A stretch of DNA of 26,280 bases, taken from Zelonia costaricensis (Eukaryota > Euglenozoa > Kinetoplastea > Trypanosomatida > Trypanosomatidae). This document shows positions 1-10,200 of the stretch, piece by piece. The stretch covers positions 1 through 26,280 of the forward strand of contig JASAOO010003163.1 in NCBI GenBank assembly GCA_030849075.1, read 5' to 3'. How positions within the stretch are numbered: position 1 is the first letter of the stretch; each line of letters opens with the position of its first letter. The notes below the pieces were generated by a model. It was not told where the DNA came from. It ran no database searches and was given only the letters and a program-made list of their open reading frames with translations. Position numbers and translations under genes: made by a program.

Positions 1-1608
1 GATTTGCCGACCGTTGGAGGTGTGGCGGTCGATGGCCGCAGCGACGTCCGCGAGGAACGAGATAGATTCTTTCCGTGTGGTCAAGTCGGCCGCCGTCGTG
101 GAGTTGGTGCTGCCGTCTACGGCGCCGCGACTGACCCGCGACGCGCTCCAGGCGTCGCCGAGCGACCCGCCACCCTGCAGCTCGATCAAGAGGGGGACGT
201 CCTCGATGCTGGACCACGCGTCCTCACCAAACATGGCTGAGCGGCGACGCTGGACGTCTATGTGGAGGTCACGCATTGTGATGGCGCTCAGCGAGCTGCT
301 CTGCACACAGTCTGGAAGGGGTGACGACTCTGCGTTGAGTTTTGCCGTTGTGGGGCCGCTAGATGCAGCGGGGGTCGTCGTCTTCTCCTTCGTTTTGGCG
401 GCCGCCTTCTTGGTCGGCTTCACCGCCTTGGCCTTAGCGGAGGCGGCCGCCGGCTTTGCGGCTTGTGCGGCGGCAGGAGTCGGTGCCGGTGCGGGGGCCG
501 GTCTGGCGGCAGCGGCGGTGTTGTTCTTGACCTGCTTGGCTTTGGCGTGGTTTGCGATACCGTGCGTGGTCCGCTGCAGCTCCACGAACACGTCGAGCGC
601 GGCCCCCGTGCGAATCCACTCGCTCGTCGCGTGGGCGACGCCGTTGTGCTTCGCCGACGCGCCGTGGGCCGCCGCGTCTTTCGGCGGTGGCCATGGCTTG
701 GTGTAGTGCAGCTCTGGGCCGCTGAAGTGCTGCAGGGCGCGCCCGCTCGCTGGCTTCTGGGATGGGTGGGACGGGTGGCTCACCGGGACCTCGAGATGCA
801 CGTCAATGAGTTCCTGCGCGGTCGGGCGGCGGCTTGGGTCGCGGTCGAGCATCAGCAGCACGAGGCCCTCGAGGGACGCGTCGACTCCGTTCTTGAAGGG
901 CTCGATGCCCGACTCCAGGATGAGCTGGATGAGGCTGAAGAGGTTGTCGGCCTCGAAGGGGCGGCGCAGGGTGCACATCTCGTAAAACACCACCGCGAGG
1001 CTCCACACATCGCTGCGCTCGTCGTAGGCCTCGTTGTTGCACACCTCGGGGGCGAAGTAGAGTGGGGTGCCAATCATGCTCTCCGCCTTGGCGTTGGGGT
1101 TGGAGAGAATAGTGCACACGCCGAAGTCGCCGAGCTTCAGGTGGTTCTTGGAGGTGACGAAGATGTTGCTCGTCTTGATGTCGCGGTGAAGGATGCGGTT
1201 GGAGTGGATGTGCGCCAGCCCGCAGAGCAGCTCCGCCATCCACTCGAGCAGCACGTCGGTGGGGAAAGGGTGTCCCTCGTAGCGCTGCCGCTCGATGAGG
1301 TCCTCGAGCGTGCCAAACTCGCAGTACTCCATGACAATGTCGACGGAGTTGTCAACCGGGTCGCTGAAGCTCTCGCGGAACTTGACGATGTTGGGGTGGT
1401 CGACGTTGTCCATCACAATGATCTCCTGCTTGGCACGCAGCTGCTCCTCGTCGCTCATGTTGGCTAGTGACATCTTCTTGAGCACGTATGTGCGGCGATT
1501 CGACTTGTTCACCACGCGGTACACATCGCTCGTAGCGCCAGAGCCGAGGTGCTCGAAGACGTCGTACGCCGGCATGCGCTGCTCGGCGACGGCGTCTGCC
1601 TTCGACAT
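1..1608 (-). CDS. NEK-family serine/threonine protein kinase, C-terminus beyond window
   Basis: The frame is open from the ATG at 1608 to base 1 with no stop, so 536 codons are visible and the C-terminus is missing. The kinase domain spans about residues 14-270. It has a glycine-rich loop GSGATSDV, the lysine in YVLKKMS, catalytic loop HRDIKTSN (141-148), DFG at 161-163, GTPLYFAPEV in the activation segment, and the late-lobe motif DPSRRPTAQEL. HRDIKTSN together with LGDFG and GTPxYxxPE is characteristic of NEK kinases, so an active enzyme is expected. The tail after residue 270 is low-complexity, with Ala/Lys/Pro-rich and Ser/Thr-rich stretches, and carries no domain I recognise. NEKs in flagellates usually act in cell cycle, basal body or flagellum control; the specific role here is inference. 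It is the last gene of the minus-strand cluster in the window. Confidence 0.92.
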   Translation of the reverse strand, partial: MSKADAVAEQRMPAYDVFEHLGSGATSDVYRVVNKSNRRTYVLKKMSLANMSDEEQLRAKQEIIVMDNVDHPNIVKFRESFSDPVDNSVDIVMEYCEFGTLEDLIERQRYEGHPFPTDVLLEWMAELLCGLAHIHSNRILHRDIKTSNIFVTSKNHLKLGDFGVCTILSNPNAKAESMIGTPLYFAPEVCNNEAYDERSDVWSLAVVFYEMCTLRRPFEADNLFSLIQLILESGIEPFKNGVDASLEGLVLLMLDRDPSRRPTAQELIDVHLEVPVSHPSHPSQKPASGRALQHFSGPELHYTKPWPPPKDAAAHGASAKHNGVAHATSEWIRTGAALDVFVELQRTTHGIANHAKAKQVKNNTAAAARPAPAPAPTPAAAQAAKPAAASAKAKAVKPTKKAAAKTKEKTTTPAASSGPTTAKLNAESSPLPDCVQSSSLSAITMRDLHIDVQRRRSAMFGEDAWSSIEDVPLLIELQGGGSLGDAWSASRVSRGAVDGSTNSTTAADLTTRKESISFLADVAAAIDRHTSNGRQI

Positions 1609-1819
1609 GGCGCCGCTACGCTCGATTTGGTGAGGGGTGCACGCAAGTGAGGTTCGCCGACTGTCCTCTCAAAGGAGGGATCGACTTGAGGCGGCGGCGG
1701 TGCGCGAGCGAGCCCTCGGTCAACCTCGCTGTCACGACGGTGATGGCGCAGCCACACAACCGGCGGTTGACTCGGCGGAGGAAGTGAACGCGTGTAGGGG
1801 AAGAGAGGTAGGGGGATTG

Positions 1820-1850
1820 CTGAAAATGGAGACAAACAATAAAGAGAGGT
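1820..1850 (-). promoter_or_regulatory. candidate spliced-leader acceptor for the NEK kinase gene
   Basis: On the minus strand a pyrimidine-rich tract (CTCTCTTTATTGTTTGTCTC) runs into CATTTTCAG, with the AG at 1821-1820. This would give a 5' UTR of about 211 nt before the ATG at 1608. A long pyrimidine tract followed by AG is the known trans-splicing signal in trypanosomatids; use of this exact site is inferred. Confidence 0.55.
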
Positions 1851-2857
1851 GATGCGAGGGAGGAGGGGGGTGGAGGCGCCGAGGCGAGTCTGCCGCACAG
1901 GAGCAGCGAGGTACACGGACGCCTCACCAACAATGCACCTGCGCGGACGAACGTGGACACCAACGCAGGAGTACACAGAGCGAGGCGCGGCCCACGAGTC
2001 GGGCAGAGCAACGATGAGGGGAGGGGGGGGGCAGAAAGCCAAACAAGGAACAGAAGAGAAATGAACAACGGCCCTTCACGCGCTCTGGGTGCGGAGTGGG
2101 GGGAAGCAGGCAGGTGGCGAGAGAAGGGTCGGGGGAGCGGGCGAGGGGGTACAGGTTGATGAGAAAGCCCTCAGAGTCTGGCCCGTGTTAGACACACCGA
2201 GGGGGAGAGGGAAAGAGGGGAATTCAAGAAGAGAGATGCACACGAGAAAGTGGGACGTGGAGCGAAGGCGCCGCACGGCTTTGCAGGGACACGGCCGCTC
2301 GGAGGCGTCGCCAGGCGTAGCAGCTCGACGGAGGCGGGGGCTGTGATGGTAGAAGAGAGCTCAGAGGCAAGCGCGGTGTGGGCACGTTGTTGTTGGGAGG
2401 AATGAAGGGGGGTGCGCGCGGGTGCGGGTATGCGTGCACGTGCGTATGCCTCAGGGAATGGCGCGAAGAGATAAGAAAAGGCGAGAGAGGGAAGGAGTCT
2501 CTGCAGAAACGTCAACAGCGGGAAACCGAGCTACAACCACCGCGCGCAGACACACACGCAGACAGACACAGACACGTGGAAGAGGGATTCCGGATGCGGC
2601 TCTCGGTCGTGCGCAATGCGTGTAGCGTGGCAGACGAGCTGGGGGGGTTCGATGCGATGCGAGGTGAGCGTGGTGGTGAAGAATAGTCAGACCAGCAGAG
2701 AGGCTGCGCGATGCGGTACAGGCCGCTGAGAGGTTTGCTCGCGGGGCTGCAGGAGGTACGTCCCCCCCAAAATGGGGTGTGAGGCGAAGGCGAAGAGTTG
2801 GTGGCAGTCGGCGTCAGAGGGCGCCTGGCCGGGCTGGCAGGACAGGAAGGAGAAAGA

Positions 2858-2880
2858 GAGGAGGAGGAGGAGGAGGAGGG
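2858..2880. repeat. (AGG)n microsatellite
   Basis: A run of AGG/GGA triplets in the spacer. On the transcribed minus strand it is a CCT-rich pyrimidine tract and could contribute to splice or polyadenylation site choice. Confidence 0.8.
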
Positions 2881-2946
2881 AATGCACGACTGCTCTCGCG
2901 CGTCACGTGCCCGTTCGTGACCCTGCGGAAAGGGCATCGTCCTCAC

Positions 2947-2976
2947 GCGGCTCTTCTCGTAAAAGAAGAGAACCGC
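2947..2976. repeat. imperfect inverted repeat (hairpin)
   Basis: GCGG plus CTCTTCT pairs with AGAAGAG plus CCGC around a 6-nt loop, with a two-base aa bulge: 11 base pairs in total. It lies in the presumed 3' UTR/spacer downstream of the helicase gene, about 410 nt past its stop. Confidence 0.6.
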
Positions 2977-2999
2977 CTCTCGCGTAGGACGGATCCGGT

Positions 3000-3020
3000 G
3001 GATTGCGGTGCCGCAAATCC
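3000..3020. repeat. near-palindrome (short hairpin)
   Basis: GGATT-GCGG and CCGC-a-AATCC arms are nearly self-complementary over 21 bases, 24 bases from the preceding hairpin. No known element is recognised. Confidence 0.5.
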
Positions 3021-3385
3021 TCCCTTTTCTCTTTGTTTCGTGTTTGTCTTGTGTGCGCATTGCGCCTCTTGCGGCGCGCACCCATATACACAGAGAGGGG
3101 TGTGGGGCGACGGCGAGGACGGCGAGGACGGCGTAGCCTTACCGCGCCGTGTTAACCGTCCGAGTCGATGAGGAGAAGCAGAACAGCGCAACTCTGTGGA
3201 GCCGCGAGAAAAGGGGGGGGAAGGGAGCAGGAGGCGGTGCAACGGGCATGTTGCAGCTAAGCAGCTGACGCGGAGAGCTCCCAGACGGACTTGCATGGCA
3301 CCCCGGCTCGCCACCTGCCCCGTCCTCTCCCTGTTACCTCCCCCCCCCCCCTCTCATCCCACCGTGCCAACCCACACGCAGCGTC

Positions 3386-6262
3386 TCACGCAAAGGCGTT
3401 TCTCCTCAGCAGATCCGCGTAGAGCGGCCGGAACTCTTCGGGTATGTGGCGCCCGAACTCGGCGAAAAGGCTGCGGAAGTGCACCGCGTCCGCGGCGACA
3501 AAAACAGATCGCAAGGGCGGGAACAGCTTGGCGAGGCCGTCGACCGCCGCGGGCGGGGACGTGCGCACCTGCGGCCGAAGGGCGGCCAGCTGCGTCAGCA
3601 CCACCTTGAAACGGTGGTACACCTCGACCGGGACGCGCGCCTTCAGGAACTCGCAGAACTCTCGCGACGTGGAGCCGACCTGCGGCGGTCCCGCGGTCGG
3701 GGGCTGGCAGCTGGAGGACCCACACGTCTCTGCCGCGGTGCCTGTGTGGCGAAGGTTGCCGGGGAGACCGCCGAAGGGGGAACGCGCGAAGGGTGAAGCC
3801 GGCGGTGCGGTGGCGACTTCAGCGGCGGCGCTGGCCGTGGCGCCCTGCACCTCCTCGAGACGGCGGCGGCGCGCCTCGTGCTCGTCCGCGGCGCGACGGC
3901 GCACTTGCGCCTCGGCGTAGAGCCGCGCCAACGTCGCCGAGGACGGCGGCTCGGCGGCGCTGGCCGCGGCGCTGTTGAGCACCACGTACGGGACCGCCGG
4001 CACTTCAGCGCGGCGGGCGGGGCGGCGCCCGGCGAAGAACTGCGCCACCGCCGCGTAGGCACCGCGGAAGTCGCCGAAGACGCGCGTGCGCTGCCGCACC
4101 CAGTCCGAGACGCCGGCGAGCAGACCCTCGAACCGCTCATCTGCGAGGAGCACGACGCCGTAGTCGTCCTTGTGCCGAATCACGCGCCCGACGCACTGGT
4201 TGACCGCCCGCATCGCCTCATTGCGGTACCAGTCGTCACCGGTGAATGGCCTGCCGTGCACCAGCGGTCGGTGCGGGGCGACGGCGGTGATGTAGTCGCG
4301 CTTGAGTCGCACGAAGAGGTCAGTGTGGTTAGCGTACGGGATGCCGGTGACGAGGACGCAGCGGCCGTGCTGGTCGGCGAAGTCGATGCCCTCGCTGATC
4401 TTGCCGCGACACACGGCCAGCAGAACGGCACCGCGCTGCGGCGACGCGTCCACCTCCTTCTGGAAGCCCTGCACGATTGTGGGCAGGTCTCCGGAACTGC
4501 TCGGCTCCACAAAGATGGGCTTGAGCTCAGACAAGAGACCCCAAATCGTCTTTGTGTCACCGGGCCTGCCGCTGCCCGCGCGCCACAGCTCCACGGCGGA
4601 GTTCATGGCCACGTAGCTAGGAAAGAAGACGAGCGTGCCGCCGGGCGTGTTGCGGGTGATGTTCACGAGGGTCATGCCGAGCCCGACGCGGTAGTCGACG
4701 CTGCTGCGGAAGGCATAGCCGCCGTTCAGCTTCTCGCCGCTCGGGCCGCGGCAGACGACGCCGCCGAGCACCTGCTCGGGCTGGATGACGTGGCTGCCCT
4801 TCAACTGCACCTCGAAGTCCATGCCGAGCTCGGCGGCAAACTGGTCCAGGGGAGACAGCGTGCCGCTCGTCAGCAGCATCGAGTGCAGCGGCGCGGCCAC
4901 CTGCCGCATGAGCCGTGTGTTGTCGAGCTGCCAGAAGCCCAGCGTGCGGGCCGCCTTCGCGGCAACGAGCTGCTGCTGCAGGACGAAGCGCGTGGACTCG
5001 AGCTGGTCGGCGTCGGTGCTGAAGACGGTCGTGAGAAAGTCCTGCACGCGTGACACGCTCGTGGCGGGTCGCTCGCTGTCCGTCAGAAGCGTCACGCACC
5101 TCCCCATTACCTCCGTCAGCCCCGACGCTGGCGCCACGCTGTCGAGCGCCGCGCCGAACACTTCCCGCGTGATGAAGGCCTTGGCCAGAAAGTCGAACAT
5201 GTACGTGCCGTCTCGCACCACGTCGCACGGTGCCGCCGCTGCCACTGCCGCTGCTCCAGAGCCGGCTGTAGCTGAAGGCAAGGAGGACAACGAACTCTGC
5301 ACCGGCGGCGGCGGTGTCTTGTCGCCTGCGGGCATGGGCTCCTCGTACAGGCACGTCTCCAGGCGACTCAGCAGAATCTTCAGCGACGCCAGCTCCTGCT
5401 CCGCCGCCACGGCGACGTCTTCGTCCATGCCACTGTTCTTCGCGTCCAGCCGGTGCATTGCAGTGGCCCGCGTGCAGTCGTGGATGGCGGTAGTCACATC
5501 GAGCGGCGACAGTGTCTGGCAGCCGGCGCCGCTCAGTACGCCGGGTAGGTTGTGCGCCTCGTCGACGATCAGGATGCACTGGGCGAGGTCGAACGGTAAC
5601 TGCTTGTGCAGCGACGGGTCAAGCACGTAGTTGTACGGCATCAGCACCACGTCTGCCTCCTTGGCCGCCTCGCGCTCGTGGAAGTACGGACAGAATCCAC
5701 TGCGGCCGGCCTCGCGCACGAGGTCCTCCATGTCGTGCACAGCGCACTCGGCCGGCAGCAGACTCGCACCGGCGGCCGCGGACTGCAAACCGCGAAAGAA
5801 GCGGCAGCTGCGATCGGCGCGGAGGGTGGCGCACATGGCCTGCTGCGCGTGCGATGACGGGAGCCGGGTCACCTCGCTGTTGACGCACATGTGCTCACGA
5901 GAGCCGAGAACCGCCATCGCGAGGCCCTGCGCGTACGACGTCCGCTTCAGCTCGCGCACCACCTGCGTCAGCTGCGCGTGCGTGCGGCTGCAGTACACCA
6001 CCTTGTGCGCTGGCGGGCCGCGGAGCGGCCCTGCAGCACCCGAGGTGTGACGAGCCACCGTGCCCTTGTATGTGGCTGCCACCCAGGCAAGGGTGCTGCA
6101 CAGCAGGCAAAGTGTTTTGCCCGTGCCGGTGGGGGACTCGAGCAGCCCGTTGGCGCCGTGCTGCAGGCACGCCATGACGCTGCGCATGAACTCCACCTGC
6201 GCCGGGTACGGCTCAAAAGGAAAGGAGACGGCGATGCCGTCCACCACCACCTCCACCGCCAT
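3386..6262 (-). CDS. RTEL1: RTEL1-type DEAH iron-sulphur DNA helicase
   Basis: A 958-residue superfamily 2 helicase of the XPD/FANCJ/RTEL1 group. Walker A is SPTGTGKT (43-50), within the LLESPTGTGKTLCLLCSTLAW context typical of RTEL1. Four cysteines at 126, 144, 153 and 191 have the spacing expected for the 4Fe-4S domain (18, 9, 38). Further motifs are DEAHN (234-238), LLTSGTLSPL (463-472), GKISEGIDFAD (620-630), and NQCVGRVIRHKDDYG (688-702, motif VI). The last ~90 residues (FCEFLKA...LLRR) resemble the helical harmonin-like repeat of RTEL1 tails; no C-terminal RING is present. RTEL1 unwinds D-loops, T-loops and G-quadruplexes in recombination and telomere maintenance. The frame can be extended to a GTG at 6283, but the ATG at 6262 starts exactly at the conserved N-terminus (MAVEVVVDGI) and is chosen. 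RTEL1 identity over FANCJ is a judgement from motif wording. Confidence 0.92.
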   Translation of the reverse strand: MAVEVVVDGIAVSFPFEPYPAQVEFMRSVMACLQHGANGLLESPTGTGKTLCLLCSTLAWVAATYKGTVARHTSGAAGPLRGPPAHKVVYCSRTHAQLTQVVRELKRTSYAQGLAMAVLGSREHMCVNSEVTRLPSSHAQQAMCATLRADRSCRFFRGLQSAAAGASLLPAECAVHDMEDLVREAGRSGFCPYFHEREAAKEADVVLMPYNYVLDPSLHKQLPFDLAQCILIVDEAHNLPGVLSGAGCQTLSPLDVTTAIHDCTRATAMHRLDAKNSGMDEDVAVAAEQELASLKILLSRLETCLYEEPMPAGDKTPPPPVQSSLSSLPSATAGSGAAAVAAAAPCDVVRDGTYMFDFLAKAFITREVFGAALDSVAPASGLTEVMGRCVTLLTDSERPATSVSRVQDFLTTVFSTDADQLESTRFVLQQQLVAAKAARTLGFWQLDNTRLMRQVAAPLHSMLLTSGTLSPLDQFAAELGMDFEVQLKGSHVIQPEQVLGGVVCRGPSGEKLNGGYAFRSSVDYRVGLGMTLVNITRNTPGGTLVFFPSYVAMNSAVELWRAGSGRPGDTKTIWGLLSELKPIFVEPSSSGDLPTIVQGFQKEVDASPQRGAVLLAVCRGKISEGIDFADQHGRCVLVTGIPYANHTDLFVRLKRDYITAVAPHRPLVHGRPFTGDDWYRNEAMRAVNQCVGRVIRHKDDYGVVLLADERFEGLLAGVSDWVRQRTRVFGDFRGAYAAVAQFFAGRRPARRAEVPAVPYVVLNSAAASAAEPPSSATLARLYAEAQVRRRAADEHEARRRRLEEVQGATASAAAEVATAPPASPFARSPFGGLPGNLRHTGTAAETCGSSSCQPPTAGPPQVGSTSREFCEFLKARVPVEVYHRFKVVLTQLAALRPQVRTSPPAAVDGLAKLFPPLRSVFVAADAVHFRSLFAEFGRHIPEEFRPLYADLLRRNAFA

Positions 6263-6453
6263 GGCGCTGCGCGTATGACCCACCGTCGCCGCAAGCGAGG
6301 CTCGACTTTGTCTTCTTCTCGGACAACTGATATCTCCACTCTATGCGTGCGTGTATGCCTGCCTGCGCCTCGCCGTAGCGTAGGTGTGCTTGTATGCGTG
6401 ATGTGCTTTTCGCGAGTGTGCGTTTGTATTGGGGGTGGGGGGCACATATACAT

Positions 6454-6480
6454 GCGTGTGTGCGTGTGTGTGTGTGTGTT
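6454..6480. repeat. (GT)n microsatellite
   Basis: Interrupted GT run; CA on the transcribed strand, inside the presumed 5' UTR of the helicase mRNA. Confidence 0.85.
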
Positions 6481-6643
6481 TGCGCATGCACACGAGTCTG
6501 CACGCAAAGCCGTAAACTCGACACGACGGCGACCTTCAGCCGTCCACCAGAAGCGCTCGACGGCTCAAGCGCACGAACGGCTGCACAAAAGACGAAAACG
6601 CGCCGCGCTGACACGCGTGAGCTGCCGCTGCTGTCGTCCGCCG

Positions 6644-6676
6644 CTGTGAGGGGGGCAGGTGGAAACAAAGAAGAGA
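6644..6676 (-). promoter_or_regulatory. candidate spliced-leader acceptor for the helicase gene
   Basis: Minus-strand TCTCTTCTTTGTTTCCACC followed by TGCCCCCCTCACAG, AG at 6645-6644. Implied 5' UTR of about 380 nt. It is the best pyrimidine tract plus AG I see upstream of 6262; nearer AGs lack a tract. Confidence 0.5.
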
Positions 6677-7230
6677 CACCAACCAACGGCGTGGAAGCAG
6701 AAATGCGCAAAGGTGGCAAGTCGGACAAACGAGTGTCGAGACTGTTCTCGAGATGCGGTGAAACACCGGCAGCTTTGCCATACGCAGCATGCCGAGAGCG
6801 GGCCGCGCATACTCCCGCGTCCACAGGAGAATCGGTGCTTGTACTTGTGTGTGGGGGGGGGAGTGAGTGTGCTTACGCGCGCGTGTCGCCCCACACGTCT
6901 AGCTTGCGTCGAGCTGAGCTTCCCTTACTCTTGCTTCCTTTTTCCCAGTTCTGGTGACACGGTATCATGGCGTTGAAGTCGAGCAAACGGCGCGCCTGCG
7001 ATCCCGACGCCCTCCCTTCCCTCCTCGCCTCTCTTTCTACACGCTGCGGTCTGCGCAGACTTCTATGACGGGGGGAGGGGGGCAGCAGGCGGGGTGCAAA
7101 GACGTCCGGGTTGGCGCGTGACAGCGCGGTGCGGTGAGCGAAAGCGGCAAACCGCTGCCACAGGGGGGGTTCAGCGAGAAAGGTTGACTCGCCACGACGC
7201 CCTTCAAGGCGGGAGAGGGGAGCCGGCTCC

Positions 7231-10200
7231 TCAGTACCGCGGCCGCTTCCGCTGGCCGACGATGGACTCCACGTCAAACACGTCCGAGTCCCGCTCCCGC
7301 TTCACCTCAGCCGGGTCCGCCTTCACAGCCGGCGTGCCGAAGCCGAGGCGAGGCGGAATGGACGAAAGGCCGCCGAAGCCCGCCTCCAGCAACGCGTCGC
7401 GCCGCTCTGCGCGGGCCTCCACCGCGTCACTCCAACGCTGCTGCTGCTGCTGCTGCTGCTCCGCCCCAGCCTCCGCCCCGTCGCTGGGCAGCGTTGCCAC
7501 GGCAGCGGCCACCGGGGACGCGCTACGCTGACGCAGCTCTGCGAGCCATGCCGTGAGTCGCTCGTGCACGCCAGGGGCGGCCTGCTGGGTGGTCTGCAGG
7601 GCGACGACGGCGCAGTGCGTCAGGAAGGGCTGCGGCTCACGGCTGTACAGGTACATGCACTTCTCCAGCGCGTCCATGCAGGCAAGGCGGCTCTCGGCCA
7701 GGTCGCAGTTCGCCAGCTCCACCAGCAGCTCCTGCGAGAGGCGCTCGTGCAGCGAGTAGCGGCTGAGCTCGCGCAGCAGCCGACCCGACTGCATCGACGA
7801 GCGCGTCGCGTTGGCGCGGTTGCTGCGGCGCTGCGCCTCCTCCTCGCCCTCCGTGCCAGCCGCAGCCGGCCCACTCGCGGCTGTCTCCTCTGCGGCTGCG
7901 TCGCGCGTGGCGCGCTTTGCAGCCTGCGGGTCGATGTCGCGGATGACCGCGAGCGTGTAGGCGTCCGTGAGGCGCGCCACGAACTCGATAAGCCTAGCCG
8001 CTGCGGCCGTGTTGCGCTCCAGCACGACACGGAAGGCCGTGACGCCGCCATCGCAGAGCTGCTCCTGCCGCTTTGGGTGGCTGGCAGCGTAGCTGCGAAA
8101 GAAGGTGCCAAGAAAGTCAGCCATGTACGCCGCCGCGGTGCTCTCCTTCTTGGAGGCGACGGCGCCAGCGTAGTGCACGAGAAGGACGGCAACGACATGC
8201 GGCACCACGTCGGCGGGGAGGCGGTTGCAGCTCAGCAGCTTGCAGAACCCCGCCGCCGTCACGGCATGCTTCGCCTCGTTGCCGGGCTGCAGGTACGACT
8301 GCAGCGTCGCCAGCAGGCGCTTGCTGCCGACCTTGTGCACATCCTCCTCGGCCAGCTCCTGCTCGTGCAGCAGCCGCGCCTCCACCTCGTTCTCCGTGTT
8401 GTACACCGCCCGCGCCTCGTGCGCCGGCCGCTGCGCCGCGTCGAAGAAGCGCAGCCCGTACTCCATGACGAGGTCGAAGATGACGCCGATGGCGGCGACA
8501 GGGAGGCTGACGTCGCAGCTCGGCCCGGCCGCGGCGCCCTCCTGCGAGTCGGCCAAAATCAGAGGCATGAAGGTGTGCACGCTGTCGGGGTTGATGAGGC
8601 ACTGCAGACACAGCGACTGCGTCGCCGCGACGCGCACCCGCTCGTTGTCGAGGTGTCGCCCCATCTGGATAATGTGATAGCAGAACGTCGGAATGGCGTC
8701 ACCGCGCTGCGAGTGCGAGAGGAAGGCGAGCACAATGAGCTGCATGCGCAGCAGGAACTTCTCGTCGCGGTCCATCTCCGCCTTGAGCTCCGCGTACGAC
8801 TCCTCGCCAAGCTCGCCAGAACGCCAGAGCACCTTGCGGCGCACCAGCTCCTGCTGCCGCTCCCGGCTCTTGCGGCCAATCGCCTCCACGTCGTCGAAGC
8901 CGAGCGCGTGCCGCTGGGGCAGCTTGAGGCTGCGGAACAGGGAGTCGAGCGCCGAGGTGACCGTCTTGGTTGACTCCTCAGGCGTGCGCGCCGACAGGGA
9001 CTTGAGGGCGCGCACGGCGACGTCGACGAAGAGAGACGGGTCCTCGTCGGGCACCACCTTCAGAATAAAGTTGATGAGCCGCAGCAGGGCGGCGCGGGTG
9101 GTGTTGTCGGCGTGGGCGAGGTAGGCGTTGTCGTCGTAGATGTCGAAGACGGAGAGGAGAATGCGCAGCATGTTGTCTGCGTCCTCGACGCTGCGAAACT
9201 TGACCGTCTTCGGCTCCGCGTCTGGGCGGGCGTAGGCGTACACCGTGTCCTGCAGGATGGCGCTGAACTGCTCGAGCGGCGGCAGCAGCTGCGTCTCGTC
9301 CTCGCCCTCCGTGTCGCACGAGACGCGGCAGTCCGCCTTCCATAGAAGGAGGCCGCCGGTGTTAATGTCGTCCAGCTTGAGGACGAAGTGCGTAGCGGCC
9401 TTGCGCTTCCGTGCGTACGCGAGCAGCTCGTCGGCGATGCGCTCGTACGGCGCCAGGGAGGGCAACACGTACCCGCAAGCGATGCTGTTCATGAATGCCT
9501 CGCACGAGTCCTTGCCGTCGCGGTGTACCCAGCAGTTCGTCACCGCCGCCCTGCACGCGATCACGACCGAGGCGTTTGCGTCGTCCAGGCCGGCCGCCAG
9601 CAGCTCCGGCATCTTGACAGCCTTGGCGTTCGCGTAGGCGGTGATGTAGCGCCACGGAAAGCGGCCGAGGGCGTCCCAGGCCTCTGCGCGCACGCGGGCC
9701 ACGACGTCGCGCAGGCAGCGGATCATGCCGTGGAAGTACCCCTCCAGGAACTCCTTGCGTGGTGCGATGGCGTGCAGGATCTGCTTGCGCACGTCGGCGT
9801 TGCCGTCGCAGCACAGCAGCGCAATGAGCTGCTGCGTCACGTCGCAGTCCTTCTTCCCCGTCTGAAAGGCAGCCACGCTCGCCACCGCCCGGGCCCGCAC
9901 GTGCGGGCACTTGTCGTGCACCCGCTGCTTCAGCAGCTCCGCCGCCTCCTGGTAGAAGTCCTGCCGCTCCTCGGACGCGTTGCCCTGGTCCACCGTCTTG
10001 AGCAGGGCATCGAAGGTGGACACGACGGCGAGGCGCACCGCCTTGTCCATCGCATTGTGGTACGGCGCTACGCACTGCAGCACGTCGATCGCCAGCTGGT
10101 CGGAGCTGAGCGACTCGCGGAACGACTTGCACAGCTCCACAATGAAGGCGTAGTGTCGCCGCATCGCGTCCGGCGTGATCTGGCTCACCTGCCGCAAGAT

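Larger units (their letters stand above)
1609..3385. other. intergenic spacer between helicase and kinase genes
   Basis: About 1.8 kb with no credible gene. Open frames here use non-family, low-complexity, Arg/Pro/Ser-rich sequence on both strands. It should hold the helicase 3' UTR and polyadenylation site (right side) and the kinase 5' UTR (left side). It contains purine-rich plus-strand tracts, a GGA repeat at 2858-2880, two short hairpins at 2947-2976 and 3000-3020, and a 9-bp repeat (gacggcgag-type) around 3108-3132. Confidence 0.6.
6263..7230. other. intergenic spacer between condensin and helicase genes
   Basis: About 970 bases with no supportable gene on either strand. Contains a GT microsatellite (6454-6480), short poly-G runs (6431-6442, 6844-6852) and a candidate acceptor at 6644. 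The right part should be the condensin 3' UTR. Confidence 0.6.

Noticed and set aside
463..1467. Plus-strand open frame of about 334 codons over the kinase
   Set aside because: Antisense shadow of the NEK kinase, whose catalytic motifs are unmistakable on the minus strand.
6263..6283. Upstream GTG start for the helicase
   Set aside because: Eukaryotic start should be ATG; the ATG at 6262 coincides with the start of family homology.
7564..8973. Plus-strand open frame of about 469 codons over the condensin gene
   Set aside because: Antisense to conserved HEAT-repeat coding; no protein-like motifs.
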